A DNA stretch of 64,000 nucleotides, from contig NZ_JAXEXL010000015.1 in assembly GCF_034113385.1 (NCBI RefSeq), forward strand, positions 1 to 64,000. Direction: 5' to 3'. Under the pieces are notes generated by a model, which was given only the letters and a program-made list of their open reading frames with translations, was not told where the DNA came from and ran no database searches. Positions 32,813 to 40,807 of the stretch are shown here, piece after piece. Every line of letters starts with the position of its first letter. Position 1 is the stretch's first letter. This DNA comes from Atopobium sp034113385 (GTDB lineage Bacteria; Actinomycetota; Coriobacteriia; Coriobacteriales; Atopobiaceae). The position numbers and the translations under genes are program-made.

Positions 32813-33460
32813 GTGACTAAAAAAGTAGCCACCCAAGAAGCAGACATACAAGACGTGTCCGTCCCAACGATACCTGTACAAGAGTTGTCTCAGGTAGATA
32901 ACACGTCGCTGGGGGTTGTCCTCACTCGTATTGCCTTTGTTTTTCTTATTGGTGGGTTTGCTGGGTGGCTGTATGAAGTATGTATCTGTGCGCCACTTAA
33001 TGGGGTGCCCATAGATTTTGGTCATGGAGGCTTGGGCATACCCTTTTTGATGATATATGCTATTGGCTCCGTTGCCATTGAACTTGCTTTTGGTTTGGGC
33101 CGCCAGCAATTCCATCCTGCTATACAACTGATAGAGTCAGCTGTGTTGGCAACGGCTTTGGAATATGCTTCAGGTCTTACTATGCTTCATGTGTTACAGG
33201 TGCAAACATGGGACTATAGAATCCCTGGCTGGGATTTCTTGGTTACTCCTGATGGTCTTATTTGCTTGCGAGCTTCTTTAACGTTTGGTCTGATGGGATT
33301 ATTGCAGTTGCGCGGTGTGGGCAAACTCTATGAGTGGCTTGTTGCTAAACACTATCGAGTGCTTGTGGTAATCATTTGGGTGCTTGTTGGCGTGGTAGTT
33401 TTAGCTATGCTTAATGCGTTCTTATTCCACGCAATAGATACGGGCGGTACCTGGCATTAA
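32813..33460 (+). CDS. Multi-pass membrane protein of the PF06541-type 'putative ABC transporter permease' family
   Basis: A 215-residue integral membrane protein with a hydrophilic N-terminal 35 residues. Four to five membrane segments follow, including VLTRIAFVFLIGGFAGWLYEV, IPFLMIYAIGSVAIELAF, ATALEYASGLTMLHVLQV and VLVVIIWVLVGVVVLAMLNAF. GWLYEV followed by G(x)GIP(F)LMIY resembles the PF06541 family, named in databases as putative ABC permeases but without shown function. The start could be GTG 32813 (AGAGGAAG upstream, chosen) or TTG 32786. It lies 30 bases after nagB on the same strand and may be co-transcribed. Confidence 0.7.
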   Translation: MTKKVATQEADIQDVSVPTIPVQELSQVDNTSLGVVLTRIAFVFLIGGFAGWLYEVCICAPLNGVPIDFGHGGLGIPFLMIYAIGSVAIELAFGLGRQQFHPAIQLIESAVLATALEYASGLTMLHVLQVQTWDYRIPGWDFLVTPDGLICLRASLTFGLMGLLQLRGVGKLYEWLVAKHYRVLVVIIWVLVGVVVLAMLNAFLFHAIDTGGTWH

Positions 33461-33531
33461 GGCTCATGATGTCTTGCGCAAAATAGTCTTATGCCAAGCA
33501 GCTCATACAAAATAGTGTTGTGTTAAACCGT

Positions 33532-34623
33532 CTAGTGCAAAACAGTAAACTCCTTAGGGTATGAGTTGAGGACCTCACAGCCATCTTCGGTAACAATCAG
33601 CAGGTCTTCAATGCGTACGCCCACTTTACCGGGAATGTATATGCCAGGCTCTATCGAGAAAACCTGGCCAACTTGCACAGGTTCAGTATGTGTAGAAGAG
33701 ACATCGCCCGGCTCGTGGTCTTCCAGACCAATCTGGTGACCTAATCGGTGAGTAAAGTACTCACCCCAGCCTTCAGCAGCAATAATGTCACGAGCTGTTT
33801 TGTCAATTTCAGCAAAGGTAACACCAGGGCGAACTATAGCCTCAGCAGCTTCATTTGCCTTGCGGACCGTCTCATACACGCGGTATGACAAGCTATCAGG
33901 CTCAATGTTTTTTTCGCCAGCAAACCAAAAGGTGCGGGTCATGTCAGAGCAGTAGTCATCCTGCTTGCACCCTACGTCAAACAATACAATCTGTCCGTCT
34001 TCCAAAATGGTATTGTCGGGCTCGTGGTGGGGGTCGGCGGCATTGGCGCCAAAACTTACAATGGGATCAAACGAGTGGTCTTGGGCACCCAAACGACGAT
34101 ACTCAGCCAGAAGGCGCTCAGCAATGCTTAGCTCCGTTACACCAGCCCTGACCTGCGAACGAAGCCATTCCATGGCCTTATCGTTGGTGACAGAAGCCGT
34201 GCGCATGGCCTGCTGTTCTGCCTCATCTTTAATGGAGCGCGCATCGTCCACTGCCTCAGAAGCCAGCAGGTAGCTGTGCGCTGCCCCTGATTCCATAAGC
34301 GGAAGAAGCCACTTGGCAGCCAGTACTTTATCTATACCGAGCGCCTGGTCATGCAGACAGTGCTTTGCAACGAGCGGAATGGGATTGTCCGTGTCATCAA
34401 ACAGAACAATACGGTCGCATGAGCCAGAAGCATCCGGGAAGAGGCGATTGCAAAACATGACGGGTTTCTCGCCAGCTACCAAGAGCAAGCCAAAAAAGCG
34501 TTCAAACGGCATGGTGTAGTATCCCGTAAGCCATTTGATGGACAGAGGGTCACAAATAAAAAGCTGCTTGAGGCCACGTGCTTCTAAATTAGTCATAACG
34601 CGCGCTACGCGAGTATTGTTCAT
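33532..34623 (-). CDS. M24-family Xaa-Pro peptidase
   Basis: Metal-dependent aminopeptidase of the pita-bread fold that cleaves N-terminal residues before proline, 363 aa. The N-terminal creatinase-like domain (1-125) has IKWLTGYY. The catalytic domain has the five metal ligands in FDVGCKQDDYCSDMTRTFWF (two aspartates; cited only in part as DVGC and DMTRTF), HRLGHQIGLEDHEPG, SIEPGIYIP and GVRIEDLLIV. ATG 34623 is preceded by AAAGGA. Xaa-Pro aminopeptidase and Xaa-Pro dipeptidase cannot be separated by eye. Confidence 0.92.
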   Translation of the reverse strand: MNNTRVARVMTNLEARGLKQLFICDPLSIKWLTGYYTMPFERFFGLLLVAGEKPVMFCNRLFPDASGSCDRIVLFDDTDNPIPLVAKHCLHDQALGIDKVLAAKWLLPLMESGAAHSYLLASEAVDDARSIKDEAEQQAMRTASVTNDKAMEWLRSQVRAGVTELSIAERLLAEYRRLGAQDHSFDPIVSFGANAADPHHEPDNTILEDGQIVLFDVGCKQDDYCSDMTRTFWFAGEKNIEPDSLSYRVYETVRKANEAAEAIVRPGVTFAEIDKTARDIIAAEGWGEYFTHRLGHQIGLEDHEPGDVSSTHTEPVQVGQVFSIEPGIYIPGKVGVRIEDLLIVTEDGCEVLNSYPKEFTVLH

Positions 34624-34802
34624 AGGAGTCCTTTCGCCATGGTAATTATGGCAATCTTACCCGTTTATCCAAAATGCGTGCCGTTAGAAGGTCTGTTTAA
34701 TTAGTGGGCGGGTTGAGGTCTGGTATCCAGCCTAGTATCATTCATCTTTGGCTCATTATGATTATTCTCACAAATCCGCAGTTAGGCGGACTGGAGGTTC
34801 CT

Positions 34803-35093
34803 ATGGAAAACGAGATGCCCCCCGCAAACAGGGTAGACCTGATTCGCGAGAAGCTCGAGGAGCTGCAGGGTCAACGCTTGCGCGTGCGTGCAAATATGGG
34901 TCGCAGCCGCATTGTCGAGCGTGCGGGTGTGCTTGTGGGCGCTCACCCCTCTTTGTTTATCGTTGAGGTTGAGGAGCGCCGTGGTCGTACGGCACGTCAG
35001 TCGTATCAGTATGTAGATGTCCTTACTGGCACGGTCGAGCTTTATAATAGTGACACGGGCGAGAAAATCTTTGATTTTGTAATCGAAGAATAG
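34803..35093 (+). CDS. veg: Veg family protein
   Basis: Small (96 aa) protein of the Veg family (DUF1021). In Bacillus, Veg is a conserved protein linked to biofilm gene control. Here the core reads LEELQGQRLRVRANMGRSRI, VGAHPSLFIVEVEE and YVDVLTGTVELYNSDTGEKIF, matching Veg. ATG 34803 with GGAGG upstream is chosen over the in-frame start at 34704. The gene lies 40 bases before ispE, the same neighbourhood as Bacillus veg-sspF-ispE, which supports the call. A small hairpin (TCCGC 34775-34779 with GCGGA 34786-34790) sits just before the ribosome-binding site. Confidence 0.85.
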   Translation: MENEMPPANRVDLIREKLEELQGQRLRVRANMGRSRIVERAGVLVGAHPSLFIVEVEERRGRTARQSYQYVDVLTGTVELYNSDTGEKIFDFVIEE

Positions 35094-35133
35094 AGCAGGT
35101 TTACGAGCATACAATCTATCGAACATACCTCGC

Positions 35134-36033
35134 ATGACAGACGACACACAGCTAATGCAGCTGTCCTACAGGGCACCTGCAAAAATCAATCTCTATTTGG
35201 GCGTCCACGAAGGACGCGATGCGCGCGGCTACCACAAGGTAGATTCCGTTATGGCAGCCATAGACTTTTGGGATACGGTAACCGTTGCTCCTGCGCGTGA
35301 GCTTTCTGTTACCTGCATGCCCGACGTGGGTTGTGCAGACTCGTCCAATACCTGCTGGCGTGCCGCCGTTGCCATAGGCAAAGCGTTTGGATTTGAGCCA
35401 GCCTACTCCATTTACGTGCACAAACACATCCCTTCACAAGCTGGCTTGGGTGGTTCGTCCTCTGATGCTGTTGCCACTATTTTGGCTCTCTGCGAGTTTA
35501 ACCACCTTGATCCAACTGCAAAGAAGGTCGTGGAGGTTGCACGTAGTATTGGCGCAGACGTACCCTTCTTTTTGCGAGGCATACCCTGCTATCTTGATGG
35601 CGCGGGCGACACCCTGCGCGAAGAATTTGCCGCTCTAGATGGCATGCCTGTGGCGTTAGTGCGTCCTGCGGGCTCGGTGGGGGTCTCGACCCCTGAAGCG
35701 TATGCGGCTTTTGACGACGCTCCGGTTCCCACGGGGGATTTGCAAGCGGTTCTTGCGGCTTTGCGTGCCAACAAACGTGATGCTTTGTGTGCAAGCATGG
35801 CAAACAATCTTGGCCCCATTGCGTGTCAGTTGTCTTCTGAGGTGGCACACAGCGCACAGTGGCTTAAGGAGCAAAAAGGAGTGCTTGCAACGCTGGTAAC
35901 GGGTTCGGGAAGTAGTTCTTTTGCGCTCTGTGAATCCCATGAGGCGGCACATCGCATTGCGCAAGACGCGCAAGCTTGTGGCCTCGATGGGCTTGCTACG
36001 CGCATTATCAATCATGGTCCGCAAAGGATATAA
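35134..36033 (+). CDS. ispE: 4-diphosphocytidyl-2-C-methyl-D-erythritol kinase
   Basis: GHMP-family kinase of the MEP isoprenoid pathway. The 299-residue protein has YRAPAKINLYLGVHEGR (substrate-binding lysine and asparagine), the glycine-rich ATP loop SQAGLGGSSSDAVA (about 106-119), SIGADVPFFLRG and a C-terminal TGSGSSSFALC. ispD and ispF occur together at 53654-54939, so the window contains three successive steps. The start is uncertain: ATG 35134 has a weak upstream purine stretch; ATG 35155 is an alternative. Confidence 0.94.
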   Translation: MTDDTQLMQLSYRAPAKINLYLGVHEGRDARGYHKVDSVMAAIDFWDTVTVAPARELSVTCMPDVGCADSSNTCWRAAVAIGKAFGFEPAYSIYVHKHIPSQAGLGGSSSDAVATILALCEFNHLDPTAKKVVEVARSIGADVPFFLRGIPCYLDGAGDTLREEFAALDGMPVALVRPAGSVGVSTPEAYAAFDDAPVPTGDLQAVLAALRANKRDALCASMANNLGPIACQLSSEVAHSAQWLKEQKGVLATLVTGSGSSSFALCESHEAAHRIAQDAQACGLDGLATRIINHGPQRI

Positions 36034-36062
36034 TTTTCTGTTAGGATAACTTCGCTATACAT

Positions 36063-36139
<77 letters not shown>

Positions 36140-36149
36140 TGACCGGTTC

Positions 36150-36176
36150 AAGCCATCGCATACGCGGTGGCTTTTT
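36150..36176 (+). terminator. Terminator of tRNA-Pro
   Basis: AAGCCATCGC (36150-36159) pairs with GCGGTGGCTT (36164-36173) with one wobble, loop ATAC, followed by a T run. Confidence 0.85.
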
Positions 36177-36189
36177 GTTGTCTCTGTGT

Positions 36190-36229
36190 TCCGTCGTGTC
36201 ATTATTAAAATTAATAATGACACGACGGA
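36190..36229. promoter_or_regulatory. Perfect 19-bp inverted repeat of unknown role
   Basis: The 19-base arm 36190-36208 (TCCGTCGTGTCATTATTAA) is the exact reverse complement of 36211-36229, separated only by AA. There is no T-run, so it is not a standard terminator. It lies between the tRNA-Pro terminator and the oxidoreductase start at 36288, where an operator would be placed. Confidence 0.6.
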
Positions 36230-36287
36230 TTAAGAACTAGAGAAGACCTCTAAAGCATGCCTAATGCTTTATATAGTTGGAGGCAGT

Positions 36288-37346
36288 ATGAAAATCGCTG
36301 TTGTTGGAACCGGGCTTATTGCAACGTATGCGCTGCCCAACCTTGCACATTGGGGCTGGGATGTGGTTGCCATTGTGGGGACTGAGCGGTCTGCCCAGAA
36401 AACTCGTGAGCTGGCAGCAAGCTACCACGCACAAGCGTTTACGAGCTACGATGATTTTCTCGCTACTGTTACCGCTGCATCTACCGCTGCGGACGCTCCA
36501 GTAGCAGCCGCCACCTCCGCCTCCGCCACCGCTGCAACCTTGTCTTGCGACGCCGTCTATATTGCGGTGCCAAACCACCTGCATTACCAGCTTACGCTGC
36601 AGGCAATACGCGCGGGCCTTAACGTTATTTTGGAGAAGCCCTTTGCAAGCAACGCGACTGAGGCATTTGAGCTTGCTTGTGCTGCGCGCAATGCGGGCGT
36701 GTTTTTGCTAGAGGCTATTACAACGTTGTATCAGCCTAACTATCGTAAGCTGCAAGAATGGCTGGGACGCATTGGCCAGGTGCATATTGCATCAACAAAT
36801 TACAGCCAATACAGCAGCCGCTATGATGCGTTTTGTGCGGGCACTATTTTGCCAGCGTTTGACCCTGCCAAAGCTGGTGGTGCGCTTATGGATTTGGGCA
36901 CGTACTGCATCTCGTGGCTGGTGGGTCTTTTTGGTAAACCCGCATCTGTGCACTATGAAGCCAACATTGAGCGCGCTATTGACACCTCAGGTATTACTAC
37001 GTTGGACTATGGAGATTTCAAAGCGGTTGCCATTGCTGCCAAAGACTGTGGTGCGCCAACCAGTAACCTTATTCAAGGCACTAAGGGATATCTTATTCAA
37101 GAGCTGTCTCCTAGCGTAGGAGGTGCCGTTACGCTGCATCTTAATGATGGTACGGAAGAGCACTTTGATGCTGCCTTGTCTAATCGTATGGAAGCGGAGT
37201 TTTGTGAGTTTGCTCGGATTATACGTCAGAATGACTACGCTGCGTGTGAGCATCGTCTGGAGCAAAGCTTGGTTATTGCTCAGGTTCTTACTGAGGCGCG
37301 TGCGAGTGCTGGAATTGTGTTTCCTGCGGATGAGCGTAGCAACTAG
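36288..37346 (+). CDS. Gfo/Idh/MocA-family oxidoreductase
   Basis: NAD(P)-dependent oxidoreductase, 352 aa. The Rossmann start MKIAVVGTGLIATYALPNL, the IAVPNHLHYQLTL segment and the EKPFASNATEAFELA motif (catalytic lysine) define the family. The C-terminal beta-sheet domain carries GGALMDLGTYCISWL. Residues about 62-86 (TVTAASTAADAPVAAATSAS) are an Ala/Ser/Thr-rich insert in the loop before the CDAVYIAVP strand, encoded by G+C-rich DNA unlike its surroundings. ATG 36288 has TTGGAGGC upstream. The substrate is unknown. A MATE transporter follows after 26 bases and may be co-transcribed. Confidence 0.88.
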   Translation: MKIAVVGTGLIATYALPNLAHWGWDVVAIVGTERSAQKTRELAASYHAQAFTSYDDFLATVTAASTAADAPVAAATSASATAATLSCDAVYIAVPNHLHYQLTLQAIRAGLNVILEKPFASNATEAFELACAARNAGVFLLEAITTLYQPNYRKLQEWLGRIGQVHIASTNYSQYSSRYDAFCAGTILPAFDPAKAGGALMDLGTYCISWLVGLFGKPASVHYEANIERAIDTSGITTLDYGDFKAVAIAAKDCGAPTSNLIQGTKGYLIQELSPSVGGAVTLHLNDGTEEHFDAALSNRMEAEFCEFARIIRQNDYAACEHRLEQSLVIAQVLTEARASAGIVFPADERSN

Positions 37347-37372
37347 TATCTGAGGTTTGTATCGTAGAGGGT

Positions 37373-38797
37373 ATGAGTTCACTTAAAGCAGCGTTTGACA
37401 AAAAGGCGCATCAAACAACTGAAGAGAAGTTTCATGAGATGATTGAGCGCCCCATTGCACCACTCATTACTTCTCTTGCAATTCCATCCATTATGGCCAA
37501 TTTAGTTACTGCTCTCTATAACCTAGTAGACATGTATTTTGTAGGCCATATTAGTACGGCTGCTTCTGGTGCTATTGGCATTTCTTTTGTTGCTATGACA
37601 GCAATTCAAGCAACGGGGTTTTATTTTGGGCAAGGTACTGGCAACGCTATTTCACGCTATTTGGGAGCGCAGCAGCAAGAAAAAGCCAACGTTATGGCAT
37701 CCACAGGTCTTGTCTGCACGCTAATTTTTGGCCTGCTCATTGCTGTGGTGGGCAACCTATTCATTGAGCCGCTCTGTATGGTAGCTGGTGCAACGCCCAC
37801 TATTTTGCCGTATGCCAAAACGTTTATTAGCATCATTTTGTGTGGAGCTCCTTGGATGGCAAGCTCCATTTTGCTTAATATGCAGTTACGTTTTGAGGGA
37901 GAATCGCTCTTCTCCATGCTGGCTATCACTACGGGTGCGGTACTCAATGCACTTCTTACACCGGTGCTTATTTTTGGTTTTCATCTAGGTATTGCTGGCA
38001 GTGCTATTTCTACCATTGTGTGTGAGTTTATTGGCTTTATCTTACTTCTTTTTGAAGCTCAAAAGATTGGACTTACGCCCCTATCTCTTTCGTGGGTTCG
38101 TCCGAGTAAAGAGCTGTTTTATGAGATAAACAATGGCGGTGCACCCTCCTTTGTTCGTCAAGTCATGTTAGGTATTGCAACAACGCTGCTTAATAATGCA
38201 GCTGCACCTTTTGGAGATGCCGCTGTTGCCGCTATGGCTATTGTTCAGCGCATTACGGGCTTTGCCAACTATATTCAAATTGGCATTGGCCAAGGGTATC
38301 AGCCTGTATTGGGCTATAACATTGGCGCTCGTCATCATGAGCGAGTGTTAGCAGGTTATACCTTTGCGTTGCGCGCATCAACTGTTTTAGTACTTGCTAT
38401 TGGAGTAATTACCTGCGTTTTTGCACCTCAACTTATTTGGATTTTTAGGCAAGATCCACAGGTGGTCACTATTGGCACGCTTACGCTGCGCGTGGCAAGT
38501 TTTTCTGCGGCGCTGACGGGTGTTGCTATGATTACGAACTTTATGTTGCAGACTTCAGGCCATGTGTGGGGCGCATCCATTCTTGGGGCGTGTCGCTTAG
38601 GCTTGGTGCTTGGGCCAACAGTGCTGGTGCTATCTCACTTTTTTGGTTTGCTAGGCGTGCAACTTGCACAACCAGTTGCAGATCTGATCACATTTTTTGT
38701 GGCAATCCCCTATGCCAGAATTACGCTTTCGCAATTTACTACGACGGCTCAGGTGGAAGAGAGCATCAGGGCAATTCAAATGTGGATTTGGGAATAA
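37373..38797 (+). CDS. MATE-family multidrug/sodium antiporter
   Basis: Twelve-helix cation-coupled efflux protein, 474 aa. MIERPIAPLITSLAIPSIMANLVTALYNL in parts is the typical first helix, followed by YFVGHISTAASGAIGISF. A second half-repeat begins around residue 245 (EINNGGAPSFVRQVMLGIATTLLNNA), and GIGQGYQPVLGYNIGAR is the conserved loop between helices 7 and 8. It belongs to the NorM/DinF-like MATE group, substrate not predictable. It lies 26 bases after the oxidoreductase. The next 490 bases contain no gene. Confidence 0.93.
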   Translation: MSSLKAAFDKKAHQTTEEKFHEMIERPIAPLITSLAIPSIMANLVTALYNLVDMYFVGHISTAASGAIGISFVAMTAIQATGFYFGQGTGNAISRYLGAQQQEKANVMASTGLVCTLIFGLLIAVVGNLFIEPLCMVAGATPTILPYAKTFISIILCGAPWMASSILLNMQLRFEGESLFSMLAITTGAVLNALLTPVLIFGFHLGIAGSAISTIVCEFIGFILLLFEAQKIGLTPLSLSWVRPSKELFYEINNGGAPSFVRQVMLGIATTLLNNAAAPFGDAAVAAMAIVQRITGFANYIQIGIGQGYQPVLGYNIGARHHERVLAGYTFALRASTVLVLAIGVITCVFAPQLIWIFRQDPQVVTIGTLTLRVASFSAALTGVAMITNFMLQTSGHVWGASILGACRLGLVLGPTVLVLSHFFGLLGVQLAQPVADLITFFVAIPYARITLSQFTTTAQVEESIRAIQMWIWE

Positions 38798-39291
38798 CGC
38801 ATACAACGTAGCCGCATAAGAAGCATGCGGAGTAAGAAAAGCTAATCCTTATAAAAAGCAAAGCGTCCACTTAATCTGTTGCTAAAAATATAATACCAGT
38901 AGCTGTAAATAATCTTAAAAATAATGATACAAATAGCTTGTAGCATCACACAATGACATCGCATTAGCTCCCGCATAAATTGTGTAAAAGAGAGCAATAT
39001 TCAGAAGTGGTATGTATTAGAAAATACCAGTAACTGCACGTAATCGATGTGAATGGTAGGTTTCTCTCGGTAAGCGTTAGCTTAAGAGAAAACTTCACAA
39101 GAATGATAGGGATACCTAAAAGAATCGGTAAAATAAATGGCAAGTGGTATGTGGTAGTAACCACTTATATGAAAAGTAATGCCGTACGTGGTATGAGCGT
39201 TTATCAAGTGGCTTGCATTCGAGTGGATTACATAACAGCGCGTTAACCTACCTACGCGCTTTGAGTGGCATAACGTATCTGGGAGGCTTGC
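38798..39291. other. 494-base intergenic region before the PTS operon
   Basis: No convincing gene. It is more A+T-rich than its surroundings. It contains the imperfect direct repeat AATACCAGTA(G/A)CTG (38892-38914 and 39023-39045, 19 of 23 bases equal), three copies of GTGGTATG (from 39007, 39144 and 39188), the dyad TGGTAT (39008-39013) / ATACCA (39024-39029), and the operator-like dyad at 39142-39166. The density of related half-sites suggests a regulatory region for the operon that follows. Confidence 0.6.
39142..39166. promoter_or_regulatory. dre-like palindrome, candidate operator for the GntR/UTRA regulator
   Basis: Nested dyads: AAGTGGT (39142-39148) with ACCACTT (39160-39166), and inside it GTGGT-AGTA-ACCAC (39151-39164). 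The inner part has the TGGT-N4-ACCA form of the DasR/NagR operator core (TGGTCTAGACCA in the known consensus). It lies 126 bases before the first PTS gene. The operon encodes a HutC-type GntR regulator (42767-43495), the family that binds such sites. Assignment by analogy. Confidence 0.5.
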
Positions 39292-39741
39292 ATGATTGGT
39301 TTTATCATTACGGGGCATGGTGATTTTGCAACAGGACTGTATAGCGCATTTACTATGATTGCTGGTCCACAAGATGGTGTTGTTGCAGTTACCTTCCAAG
39401 AGGATGAGGCCGCAAGCTTTGGTAATAAACTTGCTGATGCCATTAAGGATTTGCGTACCGCAACCGATGGTGTTGCCGTATTTTGTGATCTTATCGGTGG
39501 CACACCCTTTAATCAGGCTATGATGGCTGCTCAGTCTATGGATAACGTAGAGGTCGTGGCGGGCGTTAATCTTCCCATGCTGCTTGAGTGTGGTATGGAG
39601 CGCGCATTGAGCACAAGCGCCCATGAGATTTGTGTTAATGCCGTAGCAGCTGATGCGCTTGGTATTGCGCACATGTCAATCGATGTCGTTGAGCAAGACA
39701 ATAATTCAGATACTGAGCTTGATGAGGAAGAGGGCATCTAA
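39292..39741 (+). CDS. PTS mannose-family IIA component
   Basis: Cytoplasmic phosphocarrier that takes phosphate from HPr and passes it to IIB. The 149-residue EIIA-Man domain starts MIGFIITGHGDFATGLYSAF, with the phosphorylated histidine at residue 9 (GHG). It continues with VAVFCDLIGGTPFNQAMMAAQ (conserved GGTPFN) and VVAGVNLPMLLE. The tail is acidic (EQDNNSDTELDEEEG). GGGAGG precedes ATG 39292. First gene of an operon IIA-yajC-IIB-IIC-IID-gntR-agaS-kinase; its stop overlaps the next start (TAATG). Confidence 0.95.
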   Translation: MIGFIITGHGDFATGLYSAFTMIAGPQDGVVAVTFQEDEAASFGNKLADAIKDLRTATDGVAVFCDLIGGTPFNQAMMAAQSMDNVEVVAGVNLPMLLECGMERALSTSAHEICVNAVAADALGIAHMSIDVVEQDNNSDTELDEEEGI

Positions 39742-40037
39742 TGACAACAGAATCATTTATACAGTCTGTTTTAGGTGCTTCAGTTGCTCTTCTTATTTTG
39801 TTTGCGCTCATTGGCGTAGTGCTGTTTATCGTGACGTTTACACGCACGCGCAACAAGAAAAATACCTATGCCAATGTGCATAAAAACATGGCAGTTGGCC
39901 AGCGCGTGTTATTTGCAGGAGGCATATACGGCACGCTTATGCGCGTGGGCAAAGAGACTTGTGACGTAAAGATTAAATCAGGCGAAGTTATGGAAGTGTC
40001 TCGCTACGCTATCCAAGAATTGGACGAGCGCGCCTAG
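39741..40037 (+). CDS. yajC: YajC-family small membrane protein inside the PTS operon
   Basis: A 98-residue protein with one N-terminal membrane helix (about 11-33, SVALLILFALIGVVLFIV), a basic segment TRTRNKKNTY, and the YajC domain NMAVGQRVLFAGGIYGTLMRVG followed by VKIKSGEVMEVSRYAI. YajC is an accessory subunit of the SecDF translocase, normally encoded next to secD. Here it sits between PTS IIA and IIB, overlapping IIA by one base. A YajC gene inside a mannose-type PTS operon is also known for the hyaluronate/UGL operon of Streptococcus, as I recall. Whether it serves the PTS is unknown. Confidence 0.85.
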   Translation: MTTESFIQSVLGASVALLILFALIGVVLFIVTFTRTRNKKNTYANVHKNMAVGQRVLFAGGIYGTLMRVGKETCDVKIKSGEVMEVSRYAIQELDERA

Positions 40038-40152
40038 CAGGCATGGGCAGCACACGTTCAGTATGGACGAGCACCACGTTACGCAACTAAACAAGCTACG
40101 TGACTAAAGGTAATTACACGGCTGTAAGGTCGTTAGAGGAAAGGAGCAACGC

Positions 40153-40635
40153 ATGGCGGAGCCAAATATCGTTCTTGTGAGGATTGATAACCGTTTGCTA
40201 CATGGTCAGGTTGCCACTCAGTGGGCAAAAAGCGTTGACTGCAATCTGATTTTGGTTGCCAATGATGATATTGCAACCAATACAATGCGTCAGAACCTGT
40301 GCAATATGGCAGCTCCTCAAGGCATGGCTACCAGGTATTTCTCTATTCAAAAGACCATCGATATTATTCATAAAGCAGCACCTCGTCAGCACATCTTTAT
40401 TGTTATCGAGACCCCTCAGGATGCACTCAAGCTTGTTGAGGGCGGTGTGCCCATCAAAAAGATTAACATCGGCAACATGCACATGTCTGGCGATAAGCGC
40501 CAGGTAGCCACCTCTGTTGCCGTTGATGATGACGATGTTGCCACCTTTAAAAAGCTCCAAGAGCTAGGCGTTGAGCTGTCTATCCAGCGTGTTCCCACAA
40601 CGCCCGTTGAGCCTACCGAGAAGCTCTTTAAGTAG
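40153..40635 (+). CDS. PTS mannose-family IIB component
   Basis: Phosphorylates the incoming sugar with phosphate from IIA. The 160-residue EIIB (sorbose/mannose class) domain starts NIVLVRIDNRLLHGQVATQW, in which the phosphorylated histidine is in RLLHGQV (residue 18). INIGNMHMSGDKRQV and VELSIQRVPTTP follow. GAAAGGAG precedes ATG 40153. There are 115 bases without a gene upstream and 172 downstream; the latter contain GTGGGCG/CGCCCAC (40680-40686 with 40698-40704) and a run of seven C. Confidence 0.95.
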   Translation: MAEPNIVLVRIDNRLLHGQVATQWAKSVDCNLILVANDDIATNTMRQNLCNMAAPQGMATRYFSIQKTIDIIHKAAPRQHIFIVIETPQDALKLVEGGVPIKKINIGNMHMSGDKRQVATSVAVDDDDVATFKKLQELGVELSIQRVPTTPVEPTEKLFK

Positions 40636-40807
40636 CTGCTCAGTAGATATGCAGCTATGAGCTGCACTAAGCCCCCTTTGTGGGCGTCATACCAGGGCGC
40701 CCACCCCCCCAAGGTCATGAACGTACGTCGTAAGTGAAGGCGACGCGCGTTTGACAAAAGCACTTCACTAGTCAGAAGCATGTATATCTATGAAAGGAGG
40801 TTCAAGG

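Noticed and set aside
39049..39246. A 65-codon open frame in the gap before the PTS operon
   Set aside because: No family resemblance and no good ribosome-binding site. It covers the operator-like repeats (39142-39166), so a regulatory reading of this DNA is more likely.
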